A stretch of DNA of 5,782 bases from DATLAN01 sp035527455 (GCA_035527455.1 DATLAN010000649.1:1-5782), one strand, 5' to 3'; shown: positions 1 to 5,782, numbered from the stretch's first letter. Numbers and translations: made by a program. Notes: generated by a model not told the origin, from the sequence alone.

Positions 1-174
1 CACGGCGTGTTGAGCCCGGAGGGCCACTACCGCGGCTCGCCGGGACTGGAGGAGGAACTGGTCTACGTCGTCCAGACCGACCAGGGCCAAGAGACGCTCA
101 CACCGGACCAGTTCGCCGAGAAATACGGCTGGAAGAACGATCCGGGGCGTGTGCTGCCGTCGGAAAACGAGTAA
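1..174 (+). CDS. C-terminal end of a planctomycete protein, probably WD40-repeat type (5' end outside window)
   Basis: The frame is open from base 1 and ends at TAA 172-174, giving the last 57 residues of a larger protein. The tail contains GHYRGSPGLEEELVYVVQTD followed by QETLTPDQFAEKYGWKNDP. As I remember it, this pattern recurs at the C-terminus of planctomycete WD40-repeat proteins, some of which also carry a kinase or caspase-like domain. The WD40 part itself would lie upstream and cannot be seen, so the product name is inference. The third codon positions are strongly G/C, as expected for a real gene in this genome. No signal or membrane segment is present in the visible part. The stop lies 60 bases before the preferred start of the next gene, so the two may be co-transcribed. 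Confidence 0.82.
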   Translation, partial: HGVLSPEGHYRGSPGLEEELVYVVQTDQGQETLTPDQFAEKYGWKNDPGRVLPSENE

Positions 175-221
175 ACTGGAGTGGCCAAACCAAACGCATC
201 GACCGCGGGCACCACAACATG

Positions 222-228
222 GGAGGGG
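222..228 (+). promoter_or_regulatory. Ribosome binding site deciding the GYF_2 protein start
   Basis: GGAGGGG lies 6 bases before a GTG at 235-237 that is in frame with the GYF_2 coding region. The other in-frame GTG at 181 is preceded only by a weak purine stretch that runs into the start codon itself. The strong match and spacing favour 235. Confidence 0.6.
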
Positions 229-234
229 CATGAC

Positions 235-951
235 GTGGACGCACGATGGTACTTTCAGGTGATGGGCGAAGAGCACGGGCCGGTCTCGTCGGCTCAACTG
301 AAGGCCCTGGCCCGCTCGGGGCGAATCTCTCAAGACACGTTCGTCAAGAAAGGCCCCGATGGCAACTGGGTTTCCGCCGCCAGCGTCCAAGGGCTGTTCG
401 ATCCTGATGTACCAGTAGCCGCCGTTCCTTCCGCGCCCGGCAAGGAATGCACTGCCCAAGTTGAGCAGTGGTATTATGAGTTGGGCATACAGCATGGTCC
501 GGTGTCCCTCTCCGAATTGCGAGCGGCCGCGGCATCGGGGCGAATTACAGAAAACACCTACGTGAAGAAGGGGCGCAACGGGAAGTGGGGGTATGCCGCG
601 CGCGTGCCGGGGCTTTCCTTTCCGGACAGACTCGTGAAGTCGGATTCTTGGCGCACAACCAATGTGGGTGGAAACGGTTTGGAGTTGGGCATCCTGCGGG
701 TACTCTTCGGGTTGTCGGCCGCAGTGACAGCGGCACTTCTCGTCCTGACCATAGTCTGCGCGGCATGTGGCCCAGGATGGGACTACTTCCTCGCCTGGAT
801 CGGTTTCGACAACTACAGGGTGGTTGGGCGATATTGGTTTGGGTCTCCCAAGCTTGAACGTATCGTAACGCTGGGGAAGTTAATCGATTGCACGTTTATC
901 GGGATCACAGTATCAACTGCCTTCTATTTCCTGTACAGATTCCGCCGGTAA
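235..951 (+). CDS. Membrane protein with two GYF_2 domains
   Basis: From GTG 235 the protein is 238 residues; from GTG 181 it would be 256. I chose 235 because GGAGGGG precedes it and because the first domain starts four residues later. Two GYF_2-type domains (PF14237 pattern) occupy about residues 4-55 and 79-129. Each shows WY[FY]...HGPVS, a basic helix, SGRI, and [FY]VKKG..G.W. They are so alike that internal duplication is likely. GYF-type domains generally bind proline-rich peptides, and planctomycetes use GYF_2 widely as an uncharacterised adaptor. A hydrophobic segment follows at about 151-178 and a second at about 215-235, ending in YRFRR, so both termini are probably cytoplasmic. The last ~120 bases are visibly richer in A/T than the neighbours. 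Partner and pathway are unknown. Confidence 0.92.
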   Translation: MDARWYFQVMGEEHGPVSSAQLKALARSGRISQDTFVKKGPDGNWVSAASVQGLFDPDVPVAAVPSAPGKECTAQVEQWYYELGIQHGPVSLSELRAAAASGRITENTYVKKGRNGKWGYAARVPGLSFPDRLVKSDSWRTTNVGGNGLELGILRVLFGLSAAVTAALLVLTIVCAACGPGWDYFLAWIGFDNYRVVGRYWFGSPKLERIVTLGKLIDCTFIGITVSTAFYFLYRFRR

Positions 952-980
952 CGTTCGTCAACGTTGCCGAAATGACTGAA

Positions 981-985
981 AGGAG
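981..985 (+). promoter_or_regulatory. Ribosome binding site of the J-like gene remnant
   Basis: AGGAG lies 7 bases before ATG 993-995. It favours this start over the in-frame ATG at 972 and the in-frame ATG at 888, which sits inside the preceding gene. Its presence suggests the remnant was once a normally translated gene. Confidence 0.55.
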
Positions 986-992
986 CCCGAAA

Positions 993-1407
993 ATGCAGCC
1001 GGCCAGTATTCGTTACCCCGATCCGTTCAAGGTGCCCGTAGCGGCAGGGCGCCGGAGTTTCTACAAGAATAGCGGGATCTTTCGGTGGGGCCATCGGATT
1101 GCCAGGTGGCCGACCGGCGTTCTGAGCAGGAATGTCGGGTCGGCGGAGTTCGATCCTTACGACGCCTGGCTGGCCATCGGGCCCGATGAGCAGCCGCCGA
1201 GCCACTATCGGTTGCTCGGGCTGCGGCCCTACGAGGACGACCCGCAACTCATCCAACACGCGGGCGTTCACCGGCACCGTCATGTGTGCGCCCACACGGC
1301 AGCAGCTTTACACGGGGATGAGACAGCAGGCCGATCAGGGCATGGAAACGGAATTGCTCAGGGCCGGCAAAGGCGAGCGGGCGAAAGAGAAGAACGGCAC
1401 GAAGTAG
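993..1407 (+). pseudogene. Truncated planctomycete J-domain-like protein fused out of frame to another coding tail
   Basis: From ATG 993 the frame reads a ~52-residue basic leader and then FDPYDAWLAIGP, DEQPPSHYRLLGLRPYEDD and PQLIQHA (1149-1262). This is the opening of a J-like domain frequent at the N-terminus of planctomycete proteins, normally written FDPYHKWLGIPP...NHYRLLG...A. In intact relatives it continues with AADRQMAHVR and a long conserved stretch, but here the similarity stops abruptly near 1262. The same frame then reads a His/Arg-rich sequence of low coding quality and runs on to 1547, 111 bases into the opposite-strand protease gene. The +1 frame instead becomes coding-like from about 1261 to the TAG at 1405-1407. 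I read this as a deletion or fusion between two genes, or possibly a frameshift. It may still be translated as a 184-residue protein (993-1547), but a functional product seems unlikely. Confidence 0.6.
1261..1407 (+). pseudogene. Orphan C-terminal coding fragment, unrecognised family
   Basis: This reading frame is shifted one base from the J-like segment. It reads RAFTGTVMCAPTRQQLYTGM, then a Gln/Glu-rich helix-like stretch with METELLRAGKGERAKEKNG, and stops at TAG 1405-1407. Third codon positions are mostly G/C and the residue mix is that of a real soluble protein with a charged Lys-rich end, unlike a shadow frame. I cannot name the family. An internal ATG at 1282 would give 41 residues but has no ribosome binding site, so a free-standing small protein is less likely than the remnant 3' end of a deleted gene. 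Confidence 0.4.
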
Positions 1408-1436
1408 GGCCCTCGAGACGACGGCCTGTTGACCGC

Positions 1437-4400
1437 TCAATCATCTTCCCAGCACTCGCCGTAGGTTTCCAGGAGGTAGTCGATCGCGCCGACTTCCTTG
1501 GTGTCGGTTCCGCCGGCCGAGGCGTAGGCGGAAACGTAATCGAATGATTGGGCGAGGTTGTAGAATCCGGCGCCGTAGAACTTCGCATTGACCGACGTGC
1601 CGACGAAACGGTCGTTGCCGGCGGAATCGTAGAGGGAAGCCCGATCGCTCCCGCCGCGGTTGGCGTAGGCAAACACGTAGTCGAAGGACCAGGCGAAGTT
1701 GAAGAAGCCGTCGCCGAATAGCTTGGCGTGGTCGGGCGTGCCGACGAAGCGGTCATCGCCGGCGGAATCGTAGAGGTAAGCCCGATCGCTCCCGCCGCGG
1801 CTGGCGTAGGCGTAGGCGAAGTCGAAGGACCGGGCGAAGTTGGAGAAGCCGTCGCCGAATAGCTTGGCGTACTCGGGCGTGCCGACGAATCGGTCATCGC
1901 CGGCGGAGTCGTAAAGGTAAACCCGATCGTTCCCGCCGCGGTCGGCATAGGCGTAGACTTTGTCGAAGGACCGGGCGAAGTTGGAGAATCCGTCGCCGTA
2001 GAGCCTGGCATAGTCGGGCGTACCGATGAAGAGGTCGTCACCGGCGGAATCGTAGAGGTAGGCCTGATCGGCACCGCCGTTGGTGCCGTAGGCATAAACG
2101 TAGTCGAAGGACCGGGCGTAGTTGCAGAAGCCGTCGCCGTAAAGCTTGGCGTAGGTCGACGTGCCGATGAGCCAGTCGTCACCGGCGGAGTCGTAGAGGT
2201 AGGCCCGATCGATCCCGCCGCCGCCGTGGGCAGTGATTTGCTCCGCGCCCTGGACCTCGACCCGGTACTCGGGGCCGGTCAGGGTGGCCGACGCGGCGTA
2301 CATGGAGATGGAATCGTCGCCGGCGGATCCCAGGAGCGAGGCCGAATCGTTGCCGGCGCCGCCGTCAAAAAGAAACCTGGCGGGCGCGGCGCCGTCGAAG
2401 GCGTACCGAACGCCGTTGACGGTCAACTCGCAGCCCGCCGAGGCAGCAAAATCGAAGGTATCGTCGCCGTCGGTGCCGTAGACGGTTACGGTGCTGCCGG
2501 AGTGATCGACCAGGTTGGCCAGGCGGAGATCAACGTCCGCGTTCGAGCCGGAAAGCCCGATGCAGTAGGTTTGGCCGGCGTCGACCAGGTAGTCGATCCG
2601 CCCGGCGTCGGCGGCCACGTCGTCGAAATCGCCGTCATACAGGATCAACTGCACACCATCGGCCGCTCCTTCGTAATCGGCCGCGACGGTCAAGTATCCC
2701 TGATGGCTCGTCTGCAGGACGTAAAACAGTTGACCGTCGGAGAGATCGATGCCGTCGATCCGGCGGAAGTCGAGCGTTCCCAAATCGATCGCCGGCGGGG
2801 CCTCGCGCGTGACCTGGAAAGTGTCCCGGACGGTGTCCTGCCCGTCGCTGACCTCGACGCGAATCTGGAACGTGCCCACGAACCCGTCGGCCGGATCGAT
2901 CGTGAGCCGATTTCCGTCGAGGGTCAACGTCACGTCGCCCTCGTGAACGGTCGGCGGCAGGGCCTCGTGCAGCAAGGTCGGATCGGCGTGGTAGCCGGCG
3001 TCCAAGGTCGCCTTCCAGATGCTCGACTCGATGGTTCCCTCCCATTGGTACAGTTCGCCGTTGGGCAGGATGAAAAACCATCCGTAGTCGCTCGCCATGA
3101 ACTTCTCGCCGGCCCCGAAGAGATTTTCCAGGTAGCCGCTGCTGTGACGGTAAAGTCCCAGTTCCTGGTCCAGTTCGTAGGCCAGTTCGGCCAGCGGTCC
3201 GGTGGCGAGGATCGCGGCCGAACAGGTCAGCGGGTCGCGGTCGCGGTCGGTGGCCGTCAGCGTGACGGTGATCGCGTCCTCCTCATACGCGATGCACTGG
3301 TCGTCGATCGGTTCGAGGACCGGAACGTTGTTGGCCAACTCGACGGCCAGCGTGTACGCGCCGATCTCGACGGGGTCGAAGGCGGTGACCTCGAGGAAGT
3401 ACGTGCCGCTTGCCTCGGCGATCCATTCGATTCGCGAGCCCGGGTTGTCGGGCCAACTGATGTCGTCGTTGTAGTCGAGCAGGGTCGCGCCGTCGCGATC
3501 GTACAAGTAGAGCACCGAATCCGACAGGCTTCCCAGCGAGACCTCGAAGGTATAGGCCTGGCCGGCGACGAGTTCCACGGCGAAGAAGTCGACGTCCCCG
3601 CCGAATTCGATCTCGCCGGCCGCGGAACTCCCGGCGTCCACGGCGGTCGCCGTTGCCGGGTTGTTGCCATGGTCGTCGACGACGTGCGAAACGTCCTCGA
3701 GGCTCAATTCGTATCCGCCGGTCTGTGTGCTGCCGTAAGCCTCCACCGCCAGATAGTACGTGCCGCTTTCGTCGGCGGTCCAGGTGATCCGCGAGCCCGG
3801 GTTCTCCGGCCAACTGATGTCGTCGTTGTAAGCCAGCTCGGTCGTGCCGTCGCGATCGTAGAGGTACATCACCGAATCGGGCAGATCGCCCAGCGAGACC
3901 TCGAACACGTAGGCGTGGCCGGCGACCGCCTCGAAGGCGAACCAATCGACGTCGCTGCCCAGCTCGATCGCCCCGGCCACCGTGCCGCCGATCTCCACGG
4001 CCGTGGCGGCCGCGGCGTCGTTGCCGTGATCGTCCGCCGGCACCACGATCAGCGCCCCGCGGGCCGCGGAAGTCCATTGCCCGGCGCCGTATAGCGCCCG
4101 GGCAAAAAACGTGTGGGTTCCCGCCGAGTAGCCGGCCGTGTCGATCCCGATCGAAGCCTGGCCGGCGACGATCGTCGTGTCGGTGCCCAGCAGCGCATCG
4201 TCGTCATCCAGTTGGCCGTCGGCGTTGGCGTCGCGGTAGAAACGGACTTCGGTGACGGTGGCGTCGGGATCCCGGGTGATCTCGGCGGTGAGCGTAACGG
4301 CCGTGCCCACGGCGACCGTGCTCGGCGACGCGGACAGCGAAGAGACGTAGGGCACGGCCGGCCCGTCCTGGCCGAGCAGTTCCAAGGTGTTCAGCGCGTT

Positions 4401-5782
4401 GAGCCGCCCTCCGGTGACGACTTTTCCGCTGAGCGAGCCGAGCGGGTCGGTGCCTTGCAGCAGGGCGCAGCGGACGTCCTCGACCGATGCGTCGGGATCG
4501 ACCGACCAGGCCAGAGCCGCCACGCCGGCCACGTGGGGCGTCGCCATGCTGGTGCCGGAATACGAGGCGTAGCCCCCGCCGGGAACGCTGCTGTAGATGG
4601 AAACGCCCGGTGCGGCCAGGTGAACCGTCGCGATACCGTAGTTGCTGAACGAGGCCAGGTTGTCGTTGTGATCGGTGGCGGCGACCGACAGCACGTTGGC
4701 CAGATCGTAATTGGAGGGATAGTGGGGCGAGACGTCGTTGTTGGTGCCGTCGTTGCCGGCGGCGGCGACGAAGAGGATGCCGGCCTCGCCGCTGGCCTGG
4801 ATGGCGCTCTGCATGGCCGTGCTGAATCCGCCGCCGCCCCAACTGTTGTTGGTCACCCGGACGTTCACGTCGAACGTGGTCCGCATCATGGTGGCGTAGT
4901 TGATCGCCCGGACCGCGTCGGACGTGTACCCCGATCCGCTGGCGGAGAGGAATTTCAAACCCATGATCGAGCTGGACCAGTTCACCCCGGCCACGCCCAG
5001 GCCGTTGTTGCCGGCGCCCGCGATGGTGCCGGACACGTGGGTGCCGTGGTCGTTGTCGTCCATCGGGTCGCCGTCGTTGTTGACGAAATCGTAGCCGTGG
5101 ACGTCGTCGACGAACCCGTTGCCGTCGTCGTCGATGCCGTTTCCGGCGATTTCACCCGGGTTGGTCCAGATGTTGGCCGCCAGATCGGGGTGCGTGTAGT
5201 CGACGCCCGTATCGATCACGCCCACGACGATCTCGCTGCTGCCGGTGGAGATGTCCCAGGCTTCGGCCGCGTCGATGTCGGCGTCGGGCGTTCCGCCCGT
5301 CTGGCCCGTGTTGTTCAGGCCCCAGAGCCGGGCGTATTGCGAGTCGTTGGGAACGGCCTGGAAGACGTGGACGGCGTCCAGCTCATAGCCGGCGACGTAC
5401 TTGTTCGACGCCAGATAGTCGTTGACCGCCTCGATCGACGCGCCCGAGCTGCGCACCAGCATCTGGCCGACCAGCCCCAGTCCGCGGACGACGTCGAACT
5501 GCAACCCGCCGCCGACCAACAGGCTGGTGGTCTGCAGGGCCGTGGTCACTTCGGCAACCGCCTTGGTGTTGAACTGCACGATCCAGTCGTACTGGTTCGC
5601 CCCGTTGTCGCCCGAATTGTGCGCAGATTCCGATTCGGTCCAATCGGTCGCGAGCGTATCCGGGTTGACGTGGCTGGGCGTGCCGGCCTCGGTGAAATCC
5701 GCGAACCATAGGGACGAAACGACCGGCAGGATGCCGCCGGCGTCGAGGAACACGCGGTCTTCCAGCGGTTCCAGTTGCAGTG
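1437..5782 (-). CDS. Large secreted subtilisin-like (S8) serine protease with PPC and repeat domains (5' end outside window)
   Basis: At least 1447 residues are present. Numbering here counts from GTG 5753, which is probably not the start: the open frame continues upstream as LQLEPLEDR, the planctomycete extracellular leader motif, to the window edge. After a propeptide (about 55-165) comes an S8 catalytic domain with Asp181 (VIDTGVD), His236 (DHGTHVSG), oxyanion Asn334 (AAGNDG) and Ser402 (GTSMATPHVAG), so it should be active. Next are an Ig-like domain (468-571), two PPC domains (574-690, 693-809), a cadherin-like domain with an insertion (810-983), a PPC-like module (989-1083), degenerate repeats (1087-1183), five 47-residue repeats (1184-1418) and the tail VGAIDYLLETYGECWEDD. 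Inferred role: endoprotease acting outside the cytoplasm on an unknown substrate. The accessory domains suggest surface or polymer binding and calcium stabilisation. No C-terminal sorting signal is evident. Confidence 0.97.
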   Translation of the reverse strand, partial: LQLEPLEDRVFLDAGGILPVVSSLWFADFTEAGTPSHVNPDTLATDWTESESAHNSGDNGANQYDWIVQFNTKAVAEVTTALQTTSLLVGGGLQFDVVRGLGLVGQMLVRSSGASIEAVNDYLASNKYVAGYELDAVHVFQAVPNDSQYARLWGLNNTGQTGGTPDADIDAAEAWDISTGSSEIVVGVIDTGVDYTHPDLAANIWTNPGEIAGNGIDDDGNGFVDDVHGYDFVNNDGDPMDDNDHGTHVSGTIAGAGNNGLGVAGVNWSSSIMGLKFLSASGSGYTSDAVRAINYATMMRTTFDVNVRVTNNSWGGGGFSTAMQSAIQASGEAGILFVAAAGNDGTNNDVSPHYPSNYDLANVLSVAATDHNDNLASFSNYGIATVHLAAPGVSIYSSVPGGGYASYSGTSMATPHVAGVAALAWSVDPDASVEDVRCALLQGTDPLGSLSGKVVTGGRLNALNTLELLGQDGPAVPYVSSLSASPSTVAVGTAVTLTAEITRDPDATVTEVRFYRDANADGQLDDDDALLGTDTTIVAGQASIGIDTAGYSAGTHTFFARALYGAGQWTSAARGALIVVPADDHGNDAAAATAVEIGGTVAGAIELGSDVDWFAFEAVAGHAYVFEVSLGDLPDSVMYLYDRDGTTELAYNDDISWPENPGSRITWTADESGTYYLAVEAYGSTQTGGYELSLEDVSHVVDDHGNNPATATAVDAGSSAAGEIEFGGDVDFFAVELVAGQAYTFEVSLGSLSDSVLYLYDRDGATLLDYNDDISWPDNPGSRIEWIAEASGTYFLEVTAFDPVEIGAYTLAVELANNVPVLEPIDDQCIAYEEDAITVTLTATDRDRDPLTCSAAILATGPLAELAYELDQELGLYRHSSGYLENLFGAGEKFMASDYGWFFILPNGELYQWEGTIESSIWKATLDAGYHADPTLLHEALPPTVHEGDVTLTLDGNRLTIDPADGFVGTFQIRVEVSDGQDTVRDTFQVTREAPPAIDLGTLDFRRIDGIDLSDGQLFYVLQTSHQGYLTVAADYEGAADGVQLILYDGDFDDVAADAGRIDYLVDAGQTYCIGLSGSNADVDLRLANLVDHSGSTVTVYGTDGDDTFDFAASAGCELTVNGVRYAFDGAAPARFLFDGGAGNDSASLLGSAGDDSISMYAASATLTGPEYRVEVQGAEQITAHGGGGIDRAYLYDSAGDDWLIGTSTYAKLYGDGFCNYARSFDYVYAYGTNGGADQAYLYDSAGDDLFIGTPDYARLYGDGFSNFARSFDKVYAYADRGGNDRVYLYDSAGDDRFVGTPEYAKLFGDGFSNFARSFDFAYAYASRGGSDRAYLYDSAGDDRFVGTPDHAKLFGDGFFNFAWSFDYVFAYANRGGSDRASLYDSAGNDRFVGTSVNAKFYGAGFYNLAQSFDYVSAYASAGGTDTKEVGAIDYLLETYGECWEDD
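1500..2204 (-). repeat. Five tandem 141-bp (47-residue) repeats, YLYDSAGDD type
   Basis: Units begin at residues 1184, 1231, 1278, 1325 and 1372 of the protease, exactly 47 residues (141 bases) apart, with no insertions or deletions. Consensus pieces are AYLYDSAGDDRFVGTP, YAKLFGDGF, NFARSFDYVYAYA and a GG.D turn. Units three and four differ at about 9 of 47 residues. The mix of DSAGDD and GG.D turns with short strands resembles beta-helical, RTX-like calcium-binding repeats. Similar arrays are, to my memory, common at the C-terminus of planctomycete surface proteins, with no well-defined function. The last unit is the most altered (AGND, SVN, GAGF). Confidence 0.93.
2505..2789 (-). other. Third, divergent PPC-like module
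   Basis: Residues about 989-1083. The order GYLTVAADYEG, VQLILYDGD, RIDYLVDAGQTYCIGLSG and DVDLRLANLV follows the strand order of the two PPC domains upstream (YTFEVSL, LYLYDRDG, RIEWIAEASGTYFLEV). It lacks the YNDDISWP loop. I infer a PPC-like beta-sandwich from this pattern; sequence identity is low. Confidence 0.5.
2805..3326 (-). other. Cadherin-like domain split by an inserted module
   Basis: Residues about 810-983. The first part (PVLEPIDDQ, then EEDAITVTLTATDRDRDPLT) and the last part (VTLTLDGNRLTIDPADGFVG, then FQIRVEVSDGQ) are the two halves of one cadherin-like beta-sandwich of the Big_9/Cadherin_5 kind. About 79 residues lie between them (roughly 853-931, bases 2961-3197), containing LDQELGLYRHSS, LFGAGEKFM, DYGWFFILPNGELYQWEG and YHADPTLLHEA. 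The insert is rich in aromatic residues and is not part of the usual fold. Confidence 0.65.
3327..4034 (-). repeat. Tandem pair of PPC (pre-peptidase C-terminal) domains
   Basis: Two copies in the protease, residues 574-690 and 693-809, offset by 119 residues (357 bases). Both open with DDHGN, then ATAV, a DVD[WF]FA core, YxFEVSLG, DSVxYLYDRDG, YNDDISWP, NPGSRI and SGTYxLxV. This is the PF04151 beta-sandwich seen at the C-terminal side of many secreted peptidases. It is normally implicated in secretion or substrate binding and often removed on maturation. The close match between copies indicates fairly recent duplication. Confidence 0.88.
4041..4352 (-). other. Bacterial Ig-like domain with EF-hand-like loop
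   Basis: Residues about 468-571. The pattern SLSASPSTVAVGTAVTLTAE, then VRFYRD, then GTHTFFARAL is that of bacterial Ig-like or PKD-like beta-sandwich domains. Between strands lies DANADGQLDDDD (508-519), with acidic or amide side chains at loop positions 1, 3, 5, 7, 9 and 12, the calcium-loop spacing. Likely a spacer or adhesion module that is stiffened by calcium. Confidence 0.65.
4374..5234 (-). other. Subtilisin S8 catalytic domain
   Basis: Residues about 174-460 of the protease. Catalytic codons are Asp at 5211-5213, His at 5046-5048 and Ser at 4548-4550. An Asp/Asn/Gly-rich insert sits between the Asp and His motifs (NGIDDDGNGFVDDVHGYDF, residues 205-223). It resembles the calcium-binding loop common in this branch of secreted subtilases. 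The segment just before the domain, ending in YARLWGLNNTGQTGG, is the usual junction between propeptide and mature enzyme. Confidence 0.93.
5754..5780 (-). other. Planctomycete extracellular leader motif (LQLEPLEDR)
   Basis: The nine codons just before GTG 5753 read LQLEPLEDR and lead straight into VFLDAGG. This matches the short N-terminal LExLExR-plus-hydrophobic pattern known as Planc_extracel (PF07595), usually preceded by an Arg/Lys-rich start. It shows that the protease start lies beyond 5782 and that the protein is exported. Confidence 0.75.

Noticed and set aside
888..992. Extension of the J-like remnant to ATG 888 or ATG 972
   Set aside because: ATG 888 lies inside the GYF_2 gene, and neither has a ribosome binding site as good as the AGGAG before ATG 993.
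1408..1436. Possible bidirectional terminator between the converging genes
   Set aside because: GGGCCC at 1407-1412 and GGCC at 1423-1426 pair only weakly, with bulges, and no T-run follows on either strand.
1358..2182. Minus-strand Thr/Ser/Pro-rich frame of 274 codons resembling a mucin-like repeat protein
   Set aside because: It is the repeat array of the protease read one frame off; the periodicity comes from the 141-base units and the composition from their codons.
1500..2204. CRISPR-like or intergenic tandem repeat
   Set aside because: The unit is 141 bases, an exact multiple of three, lies wholly inside an open frame and has no spacers; it is a protein repeat.
3283..4077. Arg/Gly-rich minus-strand frame of 264 codons over the PPC domains
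   Set aside because: It overlaps the protease in another frame, is extremely Arg-rich and shows no domain; it is a shadow frame.
2226..5711. Two long plus-strand open frames (2226-4094, 622 codons; 4113-5711, 532 codons) opposite the protease
   Set aside because: Their products are Val/Gly/Arg/Asp-rich with no domain, as expected for the mirror of an Asp/Ala/Gly/Thr-rich GC-rich gene. The protease frame on the other strand has complete catalytic motifs and domains.

Overview
The window is GC-rich bacterial DNA that most likely comes from a member of the Planctomycetota. Three things point there. The large minus-strand protein carries the short LQLEPLEDR leader motif of planctomycete extracellular proteins. 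A truncated gene contains the planctomycete J-like signature FDPYDAWLAIGP...HYRLLG. The large protein also ends in a planctomycete-style YLYDSAGDD repeat array. These assignments rest on remembered family patterns and no search was run.

Layout. Positions 1-174 (+) are the last 57 codons of a gene that begins outside the window, probably a WD40-type planctomycete protein. Positions 235-951 (+) encode a small membrane protein with two cytosolic-type GYF_2 domains; an upstream GTG at 181 is the alternative start. Positions 993-1407 (+) look like a decayed or rearranged gene. A good ribosome binding site and the first part of a J-domain-like planctomycete protein are joined, one frame out, to an unrelated coding-like tail that ends at a stop at 1405-1407. 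The short gap at 1408-1436 holds no convincing terminator.

The other three quarters of the window (1437-5782, minus strand) is one very large secreted subtilisin-like serine protease. Its coding frame is still open at the right edge, so the true start lies outside. Order from N to C: leader motif, propeptide, S8 catalytic domain with the complete Asp/His/Ser/Asn set, Ig-like domain with a calcium-type loop, two near-identical PPC domains, a cadherin-like domain interrupted by an inserted module, a third PPC-like module, two degenerate repeat units, five regular 47-residue repeats, and a short acidic tail.

The plus-strand genes appear to be a short co-directional cluster of regulatory or adaptor-type proteins, converging on the protease gene. 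No functional link between the two sides is visible. There are no tRNA or rRNA genes, CRISPR arrays, insertion-sequence ends or recognisable promoters. I see no wholly new system. The most distinctive items are the broken J-like gene, the 141-bp repeat array, and the inserted module that splits the cadherin-like domain.
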